Positions 34,766 through 47,289 of a stretch of DNA of 64,000 nucleotides are shown piece by piece. The notes under the pieces were generated by a model. That model did not search any database. It worked only from the letters and a program-made list of their open reading frames with translations, and was not told the DNA's origin. The translations under genes were made by a program, and so were the position numbers. How positions within the stretch are numbered: the stretch's first letter is position 1; each line of letters begins with the position of its first letter. This stretch comes from Haematobia irritans (lineage: Eukaryota; Arthropoda; Insecta; Diptera; Muscidae): the NCBI RefSeq assembly GCF_050003625.1, contig NC_134400.1:226526085-226590084 (forward strand), given 5' to 3'.

Positions 34766-37700
34766 CACAGAAAAAAAAGTGTCTCGTAAATTTAAGAAGA
34801 TTTTTACAATAATTTATTGCAAGAATTTTCCAGAATTTTAGTTCATTTTTCGTATCTTCAACGAAAATTAACTACTCGAATGGAAATTTTACAAATTCTA
34901 AGTAGCAATCGTTTAGTTCATGGCCTACAAAATACGATGGAAATTTCTTTAAAAAATTTCTTAACTGGTAGTTAAAAATTCGTTTGTCATGCTATAAAAC
35001 TACTTGTGAAATGTAAAGTTTTTCCTAAATAATAAGTGCAATTTACCATAAGATTTTTTTGTATGAGAAAATATTTTTTTACGAAAAATGAACTTGAAAG
35101 TGGATAGCAATTTCTTACTGACAATTCCTATAGTTAATAATGGTTGGTAAAAAATTTCCCAATGAAATATTTTTAGTTCACATGTAATTAAATTTATAGA
35201 CATTTTCGTCAAAAATGGGTAGATATCATTTCATGAAGTTTTTGCTAATTTTAAGTTAAACGTTTCATCGTTCTTATACTGAATATGCATTTAAGAGTAT
35301 TGTTTTTAGAGTAAATTGTGGACAGATGCGATGAACTAATGCATAGTACAGAGATCTTTCTCGTCAAAGTGGAATATGTTTAATGTAAAGATGATGTTAC
35401 TTGAAATTTTTTTGAGAGTGAGAGCATGCAATGCAATAATGAGAAATGGTAGCGAGTGATGGGGATGTTGTGTATATCTGAGCGTGGGGTTGTTTTTGTT
35501 CTTTCAGTGGTTTGTGTGTGTGTGTTTATTATTCGCGAATGGTTTATTTGTCTGGATGAGGTGTTGTTTTCAATGAAGGCACATGTGTTTTTGTTGTTGT
35601 AGGAATGTTTTGGTTTTGCTTGGTTTTGTTTGGCATGCTTCAGTTGTATAGTTGGCGTTGGCGTGGGCTGTTGCATCTTTTTAGCAAGTATGTAACAAGG
35701 GAATATAAAGGTATGGAATATTTTGGTTTTTTTTAGACATATATTGGTGTTTGTTTATTAAAACTTTGAAATGAAAGTTATTAATATTTTAGCGATGAGA
35801 TGTACGATGGCGAAGTGATGATCGGTAGCTTAGATAAAAGTTATTAAGAATGTTCAATATTTAGGTAAAAATGCTGAAATGGAAAGTATATTGAAATTGT
35901 TTTATCTAATTTAATTTTTATTACTCAATGTAAACAATAAATATTCAATTTCACAGTAACTCCAGATGAATTTGGACAATTGTTTGTTACACCTCAGCTT
36001 ATAGTTTAATGGTAAATAGGTAAGAGTTCTTTTTCAATGTGTTTTTTTTTTTTTTTAAATAATATTCTTTATGTATATTATTATTTGCTAATTATTATTA
36101 TTATTATTTTTTTTAACAAGTTTCATGTTTTTCTTTGTTGTAAAAAAATATCTAAGTTAAGAGCAACCCCAGATGGATTTGGGCAAATTTTTATATTTCT
36201 CCTCAGCGTATAATTTAATAGAGAAGTGGTAAGCTTTCTTCTCACTAGAATATTTACGTTTTAATAACATTTTTATTGTCAAAAATTACAGGTTTTTAAT
36301 ACCTTATTTTAGTATTACTTTAATCAAATATTTTTGGAAAATTTTTGTTACACCTCAGCATATAGTTTAATCATAAATTGGTAAGTATTCTTTTTAAAAT
36401 GTGGTTTTCTTTTAAAAAGGATATTTTTTATTTATATCATTATTTGCTAATTATTATTATTATTATTTTTTTTGAAAGTAGTTTAATGTTTTTCTTTGTT
36501 GTAAAAAAATATTTAATTTCAGAGCAACCCCAGGATGGATTCGGGCATATTTTTATATTCCTCCTCAGCGTATAATTTAATAGAGAAGTGGTAAGTTTTC
36601 CTTTAAAATTTGGCTTTCTTTTCACTAGAATATTTAAATTTGTATGACCTTTTTATTATCAAAATTACATGTTTTTAATACCTTATTTTAGTATTACATT
36701 AATCAAATATTTTTGGAAACCAATTTAATATTTTTATTGTAAAAACAAATATTTAATTTCAGAATAACAATTTGGAAACATTTTTTTGAATTGGTAAGCT
36801 TTCTTTAACATTCTTTTAACCAGAATATTTAGTTTTTTTATACATATTATTTCTTTAATTAGATTTTTTGGAAACCAATGTAATGTTTTCTATTTAATTA
36901 AAAAAAATATATATAATTTCAGATTATCCCCAAATGTATTTCGATAACTTTTTAACCTCAGCGTACAATTTAATAGAGAATTGGTAAGTTTTATATTAAA
37001 ACTTTGGCTTTCTTTTGACAAGAATATTTATTGTATTATGTCCTTCACATCGATAACAACACAGTTTTATGAGTTAATATATTACTTAATTCATTATTTC
37101 TCTAATTGTTTCAGGTACAAACTTTACGTTTATCTAAGAAAAGTTGAATTCCTTACACCATTTAATAAAATGCCCCCAAATATGGTAAGTTACAAGCTAA
37201 TTTAAAGAGATTAAAAATTATATGTTATTACATGTTAATTTTTAACAATTTTCATTATTCCTTCCATTTTTTTCAGCAAGATATGTGAACATACTAACGA
37301 TGAATAAAAAACTAAGGAAAAGTCAAAAAGTCCAAATAGCGAGTTAAAATAAACTACTTTCTTGTTCCACGTGGTCATAATTTTTATTCACAAAAACATT
37401 GTATTAATAACTTTCATCATAAGTTTTTATAATAAAGTACTTTTGCTTAAAGAAAGTTTAATTTTAATGTATGAAAATGTTCATAATAGTAAAACGGTTT
37501 GTTGTTCCTTTAATTATTTAATTTCTCTGTACTGTGGAATGATTGATTTAAAAATAGTTTAGTCGTCGACATTTTAAAGAGACTGTTAATCAATTTTTAT
37601 TATCGGGTTTCCCAAAAAATAAGCAAGTAAACCAAAGTAATACTGACTTTTTAACTTGGTATGGGTATATAAATCTTATGGCGTTGTAAAAATGAACTAA

Positions 37701-37842
37701 AATACAATGTTATAGATGAACTAACATTTAAGAGAATTATAAACTATACAAGTTGAAAAAAATCTTAAGGGCTAAATCATGGTCAATATTACTACAGTTT
37801 AGTTCATTTTGCAATGGAAAAGGGTTCACTGTTTTTTCAGTG
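34766..37842 (+). mobile_element. CACAGAAAA-end element, copy 2, 3077 bp, uninterrupted
   Basis: It starts CACAGAAAAAAAAGTGTCTC, ends TTTTTTCAGTG, and has TA on both sides (34764-34765 and 37843-37844). It is collinear with copy 1 and serves as the empty-site reference for FB1, FB2 and the 30420 MITE. It carries a series of exon-like modules (see 35957-37436). A minus-strand ORF beginning MQQPTPTPTIQLKHA is kept in both copies (19708-19896 and 35380-35676). That could be simple sequence conservation. Confidence 0.85.
35957..37436 (+). other. Reiterated exon-like modules with splice signals
   Basis: Modules bounded by AG and GTAAG: 35957-36019, 36162-36228 (weak acceptor), a partial one ending at 36380, 36523-36590, 36763-36793, 36923-36983 and 37115-37184, then a last acceptor at 37276 and an AATAAA at 37431. 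The repeated modules share (C)AGATG(G/A)AT...CCTCAGCGTA(T/C)AATTTAATAGAGAA. Joining 36923-36983, 37115-37184 and 37277 onward gives a 43-codon ORF from the ATG at 36934 to TGA. Joining one repeated module to the next creates TG|A stops, so they would work only as alternatives or are decayed. No protein family recognised. Confidence 0.5.
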
Positions 37843-39305
37843 TATACAAAGGTACCGTTAGAAATTTACAGATAAACAGGTTTTGTGTTCTAAATGCCTT
37901 ATAAATCAATTTCGTAGATATGAATAACGATGTGCATGTGGTTTCGATCGGACATCATGACAACACAGCAAAAACTATTTAGTGTTGTGTAGGGTGACCT
38001 ATTGACTTTTTAAAATCTCTATAACTTTTTTGTTTATGAATATAAGTAAATACTTCAAAAGCAAAAGTTTCATATTTTGTTAAGATCTTTAAATGGTTAT
38101 TAGAAATGGGTGTCATAGGGGTATACGAAGCGAAATAAAAAAATTAAAAATCAAATTTGACGTTGGAGTCAAAAATGACCAATGCACGAAATATAGCCCC
38201 TGATCAACCACGAACAACGATATGCGTTTCTTTTCGATCGGACTTCAAATGACGACACAGCACAATAAATTGTATTTCGGGGGGTCGTGTGGTGCACGGA
38301 AAAAAAAGTTTTGGTGTTCTGAAATTGTCTTCGAATGTGCTACAAAACTGGGGGGTGACCACATCAACTTTTTTTTTCCTTTAGGCCGTGACCCTATCTA
38401 GTGTTTACGGCCAAATTTGACCAAATCGGGCGATACATATATATGGGAGCTATATCTAAATCTGAACCGATTTCGATGAAATTTCGCACAGTAAGTAATT
38501 GCTACAGAAGATTACATTTAGCAAACTTTGAGTACGATCGGTTTATAAATAAGGGGTTTACGGCCAAATTTGACAAAATCGGGCGATACATATATATGGA
38601 AGTTATATCTAAATCTGAACCGATTTCGATGAAATTGCGCATATACGGTAAGAGGCATAGAAGATTATATTTAACCAACTTTGAGTACTATCGGTTGATA
38701 AATAAGGGTTTTACGGCCAAATTTGGCAAAATCGGGCGATACATATATATGGGAGCTATACCTAAATCTGAACCGATTTGGATTATTTTTAGCACATATT
38801 GTCAGTACCATAAAAGATTAGAGTAAGCCACGTTTGAGAATGATCGCTTAATAAATAAGGTTTTTATTGCCAAATTTGGGAAAATCGTGCGATACATATA
38901 TATGGGAGCTATATCTAAATCTGAACCGATTTCAATAAAATTTTACAGACTTAAAGGGTGATGAAAAAGTTTACTATGTGCAAAATTTGATGACGATCGG
39001 TTTGTGATGACGGTCGGTTTGTCGAAATCGGGCGATACATATATATGGGAGCTATATCTAAATTTGATCCGATTTCTTCCAAATTCAATAGCGTTCGTCC
39101 TTGTGCCCAAAAAACCGGAATCCTGTGAACAACAAATACATGGACAAACAGACGGACGGACGGACACCATGCGCTGGATCGACTCAGGAGGTGATTCTGA
39201 GTCGATCGGTATATATTTTATGGGGTCAAAAATCAATATTTCTGGTAGGCACATTTTTTGGCCGATCAAACTTATTATACCCTGACCACTATGTGATTTA
39301 GGGTA

Positions 39306-39480
39306 TTATTAATAGAAATTTGCTAATGAAATCAACTAATAACTTAAACAAGTGTTTTTTATGCCCAAATAAAACCTAAGATTGATACTAACATTTTAGT
39401 AAGTGCAGATATTTCAATTAAAAATAATTGGATCAAATATATGAACTAATTTCTTGAAACTCGCAGCAATAATAAATGAC
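39306..39480 (+). repeat. Diverged copy of an ATTAATTG-rich repeat
   Basis: AAATTTGCTAATGAAATCAA and following blocks match 41505-41640, indicating an old copy of the AATTAATT family. The rest of 39481-40780 shows no gene; a T-rich run with TTTATTTATT lies at 40390-40460, and a GAAATGAAATGAAATAAA tail near 40682 could be the end of an old retroposon. Confidence 0.4.
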
Positions 39481-40784
39481 AATATAATAAAATAAGACAT
39501 AGAGAAAAAATATGTTTAATAGTTTTTCTAAAATTCGAAAAAAACAAGAAAACCAAAGAATATAAATTTTTCAAATTCATTTTGCACATCTATAGGAAAA
39601 CATCTATGTTTTTCATTGACTGAATCAATTTTATCGCGAGTCCATGCCATTCGGTATTAATTAACTTATTATTTTTTATTTCAACTTTTATGAGATCGTA
39701 ATTAGTTTGACGAATTAAATGTTTCCCTCCCCATTCCCTATCATCGATTACCTATGAAATATATCCCTTATATGTTTTTTCCATCCTTACATCTGGCTAT
39801 GACAAAAATAAAGAATTTAACACAGTGCCAATTAAAAGTTGCCAAGACTTAAAGAGCAGAAAAGTTAAGTTGTCATTACTGTCATTGTTAATGTTCTGGT
39901 GAGTTCTTTAGGCCTCCATAATTGAGGGTGTGAGAAAATTTCAATTAGTCATTGACCAATTTCACTTTTTTTTTTTTGTTTGGCCAAAGATTGTCATTCG
40001 TAAGTGAAAACTCAATTGAGTATATCCCGAAATATACAACAAAACGATTGATAAGTTCAATTGTTTGTCAGTCAAACTATAGTTCCAACAATGTTCTCTG
40101 ATTCATATCGAAGTCATAATTGGAATGAGTGGTGTTCTAATATCAGTGATATGACCATAATGTTTGTTGATAACACAGACAAGCTAAAAAATACCTACAA
40201 ACGAATTGGTCAACCAAAGTTTAACCCTATGATGAAGTGCTGATAGATATTCTAACGGTAAGATGGCATGACTAAGAACACCATCATCTGACAGAGTATA
40301 CAAAATTGGTTGTAAATTAAACTATCAAACAAAATGTATTTTTTAACGTTAACAAAATATATTTTTGATATACTACCATTTTCTTATTGTTATCATTTTT
40401 TATTTATTTATTTATATCTTATCTTTTTTTTGTATATATATATTTTTTTTTTCTTTTCTTTTGTTATTCTCATAATGTTATTTTAACGAAAACATATTTT
40501 TCTTATTTTCCACTCCTGTTCTCTCCCTTTGTTAAATTGCTTTTATTTTACTTTAATTGTATTTATTTATTTTAAAACTATTTTATAATTACTACGATAA
40601 TCAAATGTATTATTCAAATTAATAATCCTATACTATAATTATAAGATTTTAATCTTGTTGTGTAGGAATGCATTTAATAAAGAAATGAAATGAAATAAAA
40701 GGAAGAAACTTTCCGTCCATTCGAATTTTAGATAAATTAAGAAAAGCTTTAAATAAAAAGTCTTAATTGAGTTATAAAAAATAT

Positions 40785-41660
40785 TCAATTAAACATTTAA
40801 TTGATTCAACAAATTGTTTAGTTGAAACAAAAATCAATCACAAAAATTAATAGTAGCAATTAATTTTTTAATTGGATCAATTAATTTTTTCATTGACTCA
40901 ATTAATTTCGTGATTGAAATAAGTATTAATTAATTATATCTTTCCGGAACGAATTTTTGACCAACGAAGTTTTCTTTTATTGATAGACAATAATACTCTA
41001 ATGCCCCATTGTTTCGTTTATCTAATAAAATAATCCGAGGTTTAACACCCTTTTACAGTAATAACTAAGTTTTTGTTATATCAAACACGTTATTGTTGGC
41101 TTAACCAGAAATAAATATCACCAAAATATTTCCAATTAAAAAGTTGATTGAAATTGAAAAATTTTCAATTAATTAATTAATTGATACAATCAAATTTTTA
41201 ATCAAGATGGAAACATTAAGTTAATTTAGTAAATGATTGAAAAATTTACAATTTTTAATTAAAAATTAATTGATACAATAAATTTTTTAATCAAACTCGG
41301 AACACATTTAAGTCATTTAAAAAAAGTGATGGAATTTTTTTTAATTTTTATTTAAATTTTTTTTCAAAAAAACAATTTTTTAATTAAACTAAAAACACTG
41401 AGTTAAGAAAGTAATTAAAAATAGTTACGTTTTTAATGAAAAATTGTATGAGATCTGCAATCAACATCAATTAAATTTTTAATTGAATCAATTAAAATAT
41501 TAAGTGAAAATTGCTAATGAAATCAATTAACTTTTTAATCAAGCATTATTTTAATGTACAATTAAAACTGTGATTGATACTATCATTTTCGAGTTTCAAT
41601 TAAAAAATTAATTGGATCAATTAATTTCGTGATTGTATCTGAAAATTTTTTTGTGTGTAT
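40785..41660. repeat. AATTAATT-rich palindromic repeat block
   Basis: AATTAATT, CAATTAATTTTTTAATTG and related self-complementary strings occur many times, in two or more adjacent copies. The block lies inside a decayed piece bounded by TAATGCCCC (40993) and GGGCATTAATGG (41714), which resemble the ends of the 9167 MITE family. The right edge TTTTTTTGTGTG matches the end of the copy at 46536-46825. Confidence 0.6.
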
Positions 41661-41849
41661 GATGGGTTTGACCAACAAATTCCCAGTTAATTGAAGACCG
41701 TCTAAATGCGGGCTTGGGCATTAATGGCTGATGTGAATAAGTATTAAATTTGTTAATCATTTACCCTTCTTATGTTAGCTATTAGCTTGAACTATTTTTT
41801 TAGGGCGGAGGCGGATGTTAATAGTACTTATTTAATAAATAGAATTAAA

Positions 41850-43540
41850 AACAAGTAAGGAAATTCTAAAGTCGGGCGGGCCGACTATATTATACCCTGC
41901 ACCACTTTGTAAATCTACGTTTTCGATACTATCTCAAATCCGTCAAGTGTGTTGGGTGCTATATATATATATAAAGGTTTTTGTCCCAAATACATACATT
42001 TAAATCTGACTCCATCTGAACAAAATTTATAATCTATAAACATAAAATTTAAGTCGACTAATGCCCTGGGATGGTACACTATGGTAGTAAAAAAATATGG
42101 GAAACATTTTAATCTGAACCAATTTTGAGGCAACTTCGCAAAAGTGTATTTATGATTTATCGGTCGATAGATATGTATTAGAAATAAAATAAGCAGTGGC
42201 GATTTTATAATGAAAATGTGGGTATTTTGGTCATTTTTGCCCAAGTCGGAAAAGCATATATATGGAAGCTATATAGAAATCTGAACCGATTTCAACCAAA
42301 TTTGACGTGCATACTTAGTATTATAATTCTACTCCCTGTGCAAAATTTCACGTAAATCGGACTACAACTTTTAACTCTGTGGTCATATGACGGAAAATCG
42401 GGCGAAAGATATATTTATTTATTTATTTCGTCTATATGGGAGCTATATCTAAATCTGAACCGATTTCAATAAACACTTGACTACACTACTAATTGTATTC
42501 CAAGTGCAAAATTTCAACCAAATTGGGGTAAAACTCTGGCTTCTGGGGCCATATAAGTCTATATCGGACGAAAGAATATGAAAGCTATATCTCAATCTGA
42601 ACCGATTTCAATCAAATTTGGCACACCTGACAATAGTACTTATTGTTCTCCTCGTGCAAAATTTCAAGCAAATCAGGATAAAACTCCGGCTTCTGGGTCC
42701 ATATAAGTGCATATCGGGCGAAAGATGTATATGGGAGCTATATCTAAATCTGAACCGATTTCTTCCAAAATCAATAGGGTTCTATTCTGACCCAAACTTA
42801 AACTGGGACCTAGACTTTGATCACAAAAATGTGGTCACAGACAGACGGACAGACGGACATGGCTAGATCGACCCTGGGATAGAGGTGTGCACGTGACACG
42901 AAATTGTCGTGACCCACGAAAATTTTGGTGACTCACGCGTGAGTCACGCTCATGGCAACGGCGTGAGTGTGCATGAGCGTGATTAACAAACCAAAATGTC
43001 GTGGGTGAGCGTGAGTCACGAAAATATTACCTTCGTGAGTGTGCGTGAGTAAAGATTTACGCTCACGAAAACAACCCCTCCCACCAACATAAAACGCTTA
43101 AGAGTTAAATTCATTTACAATTTTAGTGACACCTGGGATGCTAAGAGTGTAATAACGCTCTCGATTTTAAAAATGCTCATATTTTCAGACACGTCGCTAA
43201 GGTAAATTACTCAAAAAATTGTTCGTGAGTCATGACATTTTTCGTGAGTCACGGTATTTTCGTGAGTCACGACATTTTCGTGCGTGAGCGTGCGTGAGTA
43301 CAAATTTTATTTTCGTGAGTGTGCGTGAGTCCTACCAAACAATATCGTGCGAGAGTGTGCGCGAGTAAGATTTTTCCGTCGTGAGTGTGCGTGAGCAAAA
43401 TATTACTCACGTGCTCACCTCTACTCTCGGACCCACCCTTGCCAAAGACACCATGTTTCTATCTCGTCTCCTTCTGGGTGTTGCAAACATATGCACTAAC
43501 TTATAATACCCTGTTCCATAGTGTGGTGCAGGGTATAAAA
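41850..43540 (+). repeat. Dispersed repeat, second plus-strand copy, with hAT-like insert
   Basis: It begins AACAAGTAAGGAAATTCTAA then GTCGGGCGGGCCGAC and contains TATACCCTGCACCAC near the start and the inverse GTGGTGCAGGGTATA near the end. Internal units carry GGGAGCTATATCTAAATCTG and end with a GACGGACAGACGGACATGG block. It is interrupted at 42880-43423. It has no protein gene. Confidence 0.75.
42880..43423. mobile_element. hAT-like element rich in CGTGAGT, 544 bp
   Basis: The ends are inverted repeats, TAGAGGTGTGCACGTGA and TAGAGGTGAGCACGTGA. The 8 bases outside (CCCTGGGA and CTCTCGGA) agree at six of eight positions, consistent with an aged 8-bp duplication of the hAT type. Inside, CGTGAGT or its close variants occurs more than a dozen times, mainly in two blocks around 42900-43080 and 43220-43405. 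No ORF. Confidence 0.7.
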
Positions 43541-43657
43541 AAACTTTTTTAGTAAATATGGCTTTTGGAGAAATGCAAAAAAAAAGTAACAAAATAACAA
43601 CTTTTGTGATATCCACTTTCTAAACGTGTTTTTTTTTTTTTGTTGCGTTTGCGTGTA

Positions 43658-44075
43658 CACTGAAAATATCTGTAGTTAAATTAACGCTAAATTTAACTTA
43701 TTTTTATTGCAAAAAAAAAAAACTATTTGTTAAATTTTATTATTATATATTTTTTTTTAATTTTTCAATGAAATTTTCCTTTTTTTAAGTATAGCTCGAA
43801 TATTTTATGAACTAAACGTGGGTATAAAGTTGAATGGCCGTACACATAAGTTCAAGAAGAACTACAGTACGGTTAAAAATGTCATGATTTGGCAACAATG
43901 ATTTTTTCTTTACTTTTAGTTCATATTTTCTTCTATGGCGTGATGGAATTTCATGCGTTGTAGTTAAAAAGGACACCATGTTTTAACAACGCTTTGTGGA
44001 AATCTCAAAATATATAATTTAGTTTAATTTTCACACGACGTAGTTCATTCTTGCCATAAACCAGTTTTTTCCCTG
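43658..44075 (+). mobile_element. TA-flanked CACTGAAAA element, 418 bp
   Basis: The left end is CACTGAAAATATCTGTAG and the right end is CCAGTTTTTTCCCTG. TA is present on both sides (43656-43657 and 44076-44077). It is homologous to 5735-6195 and partly to 46270-46390. Non-coding. Confidence 0.75.
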
Positions 44076-44077
44076 TA

Positions 44078-46533
44078 TATATACTATAGAGGAGATGCAT
44101 TGTTTCAACCATTTACAGCGCATACTTAAAGGATTTCATTTTTATTGATTCTTTCACTGTTTCACGAGTATTTTCATTCTTTGCACCGGTAATTTGTCAT
44201 ACAAATATAAGTATGAGAAAATGCGGTGCAATTAAAACCCCAAACGAAATAAAAACATTTATGTTTGTCACTATACACAACCGTACACAGACATATCGAG
44301 TGCCAGTGCCGATGGGAGTCGAGGGAAGAGAATAATTCTTCGTTGTCTATTAGAGAGTTGTTTTATTTTTACATTTATATATTCCAGCTCTTATCGGAAT
44401 TCATGAAATTCTCCCTTTTCCCCATAAGTTGTCACTTGCACATCACGCCAGCATGTTCAGGGACTGATAGCGGCAAAATTATGTCATGTAATACCATGAT
44501 TAATTGGCTTTTTTTCTTCCTTTATTCTCATTGTGTTTAACTTCTCGATTGATGCTTTCGTACAGTTCCGAAAGTTTATGGACAAAGTTTGCCCAATTGT
44601 ACGGAGATGGAAGGCGAGACATGAAGAGACGAATAATTATGCAACCACAAAAGATTTGACCGTCACTATTTGTAGAATATTTTCATTAAAAAGAAAACTG
44701 TCATTTTCCTATTCAATGAGTACAAGAGTGCTTACCATTCAACTGAACAGAGCTACAATTACAATTTACATTTAATATCCTCAAGCGGATTAAGAAGTTA
44801 AAATCAATTATTATATATATTTATTTTTTTCTGTTTTTACCAAGCACTTTTTAAGCACTCAAAAAATTACTTCATTTTGCTGCCTTTAAGGAAACAAATT
44901 TAACAATAAAAGAAAACTACATCGTTGGTCCAAAGTTTCATTTCGGAGGAAAATATTCTTTTTTATGTGACTGGGACTACGCATATTGGTACCCAGTTGT
45001 TTTTGGCAAATTTTTTAGCACCTTGTAAGAACTGCAACAACAACAATTGGACAACTGTTTACATTCCGAAAACATAATCTTTGTTAGCAATATACGAACG
45101 AACATAAGCTATTGTGTTATCCCAAAACAAGAGGAACAAACCGTTTACTATCGGCCACGATACTCAACAACATGTGTTTGAATTCGATATCGCAATGGAT
45201 GAAATTTTAAAATTCCATTTCTTTCTCTTCTTGTGTCTGAGATAATTTGCAATTTTATTAAAAACTTTTTATAGGAATTTACATGTCGCCCGCACGGTTT
45301 TAAGGTTTTAAGCGAAATGGGCAAAGGATTGTGGCTTGCAACATTTGCAATATTTTCACGATTTACTTAGCTTCCAAGGAACTTTATTGATTTTTTATGT
45401 CAGAAAGCAACATTTATATTTTTACGGTTTCCAACACATTATGTATTCAAATATCGGTTTATTTGAATTTCGCTGTGTATTTTATGTCCCAACATATGAG
45501 TTCCGTCTGTTAACATTGTATCTTCATTCTTGCGTAGAAGGGATTTCACTTCTCCTCGACAACTTTACGAGTACTACCACATGTGCCAAGGTGAGACCGT
45601 TTGGCAATGTTTACTAGCTTTTATGCTCCTGTATTTCCCTCATTTTGTATTTGGGAGATACCTTTTGCGTCGTCATATCGCTTCATTGTAAACGGTGCGT
45701 GTTTTTCATTGAAGTTGCTTTCACATGCGGCAAAGACAGCTTCACCCAAATGACACAGGCTTTTATAAATCTCTCGACTGCTGGTTCTTTGCACCTAATT
45801 GACTCGATGGGTATGACTCATCGACCACCGACTATCATATCAGTGTACGTGTTGTGCAGCCAGGGAAGCTTTCTACCTTCGTTTCGTGTCCTCTTTGGGA
45901 TAGGGCAGCATCTCAGGGCATAGTACTGTTCGATCTGTCAAAACTCAATTTGGTTTTCAGAGGAATGGTACTCTTTTCAATTTATGGGACACTTTTCAAA
46001 ACAAAAAAAATATGTTGAGTAAAATTCAACCTGAAGGAAAATGGTTAACTGCAAGTTTAATTACAATAAATAAAAGTTTAATTGCAAAACATAAATGACC
46101 TCTTTTAATTTGTAGTCAAAAACTATTAAATGAGGGACATTTTGGCAGGAGGTTCGAGAGGGATGCACAGTGTACTGTAGTCCATATATGCTACTAAAAC
46201 AAAACAATAATAAAACAATTTTCTTTATTCCAAGTCCATCTGAAAAACGCAAAAATAAGTTCAAAAATAATAGTAATGATTTGGTGGCAATGATTTTTTC
46301 ATTTACTTTTGGTTAAAGGAATACAATTGAATTCAAGTTTTGCAAGAGGTAATAAATTTTTCCCATAAAAGAGTTTACTGTTTTTTCTGTAGGTAAGTAA
46401 CATGATTTTCTGCAACAGGATTGTTTGTTTGTAGATGGTATTTATGAGCATCGATCTTGGGGAATTTAAGGTCATTCCTATATGATTTGTATTATAAAGG
46501 AGCCGATGTCAAACCTTGATTCTGTTGAAATAC
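44078..46533. other. No supported gene
   Basis: Several 80-93-codon ORFs occur (44265-45923) but I recognise none, and no splice context links them. A partial copy of the 43658 family is visible at about 46270-46390. Confidence 0.4.
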
Positions 46534-46535
46534 TA

Positions 46536-46825
46536 CACAGAAAAAAATCTCACGAAAAATTTTCCAATTAAAATTTTAATTGAGTTTTAAAAAATATTCA
46601 ATTAAAAATTTAATTGGTTCAACGAATTTTTTAATTGAAACAAAAATCAATCACAAAAAATAATAGTATCAATTAATTTTTTAATTGGATCAATTAATTG
46701 TTTAATTCACCTTCAATTAATTTTTTAATTGATACTATCATTTCTGTTATTGAAGACATTTCAATTAAAAAATTAATTGGATCAATTAATTTCGTGATTG
46801 AATCAGAAAAATTTTTTTTTGTGTG
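46536..46825. mobile_element. TA-flanked AATTAATT-rich MITE, 290 bp
   Basis: The ends are CACAGAAAAAAAT and ATTTTTTTTTGTGTG, with TA on both sides (46534-46535 and 46826-46827). The inside is made of self-complementary AATTAATT, TCAATTAATTTTTTAATTG blocks, as at 40785-41660. Confidence 0.8.
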
Positions 46826-47289
46826 TATGATGAAATAATTTTTCAGAACTATTTTTTTCAATGACTAGTCACACTCAAATCCTGATAATTCAACATACTG
46901 AAGAGATTTCGTACATAAATCTCGCGAATAATTTGATTTTTTGACCAACTGGTGATGTCTGTAAGCACAACAACGGAACGATGATTAGATACAAGTTTCC
47001 AATGTAGTTGACCCCCACCTACGACCGCCTGCTTCACATTTAAGAAGGTATTAATTATGTTTATATTTTGTTGCTGTTGTATTGGTTCCTTTTTTAGTTT
47101 TGTTTTGTTTATGTGAATGCGAAAAACAACAAAACGATTCAATGTTTGTGGGTGTACATATTCCATAATCATATTAATAAGCAATGGGAGCGAAGAAAAG
47201 GGGCAGCGTATTGGTTAGGAGTGGAATGAAATAAAGTGGAGAATTGGATATTGCCTTGCTGTAGTCTGGAGGAAATGTGGGTATATGGC

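Larger units (their letters stand above)
34612..38401. mobile_element. CTAG-TIR element, split by copy 2
   Basis: The left end is CTAGATAGGGTCACG and the right end is its inverted counterpart ending CCCTATCTAG, with about 80 bp of imperfect inverted repeat that includes GGTCACCCCCCAGTTTTGTA. TGTTTA flanks both ends (34606-34611 and 38402-38407). Removing the insert restores the repeat unit AATAAGG(T)GTTTACGGCC seen in sister units. The inner part (37845-38330) has an imperfect internal duplication around CGATCGGAC. No ORF of note; superfamily unknown. Confidence 0.8.
33905..39305 (+). repeat. Dispersed element with 153-bp tandem units, split by a nested insertion
   Basis: It begins AACAAGTGAGTAAAGTAGAAA and the flank GTCGGGCGGGGCC typical of this family, and ends near CTGACCACTATGTGATTT. 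Internal units carry CGGGCGATACATATATATGG at 38427, 38580, 38733, 38886 (variant) and 39029, with spacings of 153, 153, 153 and 143; one more lies at 34478 before the insertion. Related copies are at 41850-43540 and, reversed, at 59460-63260. ORFs across it follow the repeat period. Confidence 0.75.

Noticed and set aside
38401..38826. 141-codon ORF
   Set aside because: Its peptide repeats (GRYIYMGAISKSEPI) simply reflect the 153-bp tandem unit.
44265..45923. Cluster of 80-93-codon plus-strand ORFs as exons
   Set aside because: No matching splice sites or recognisable domain; the frames do not join.
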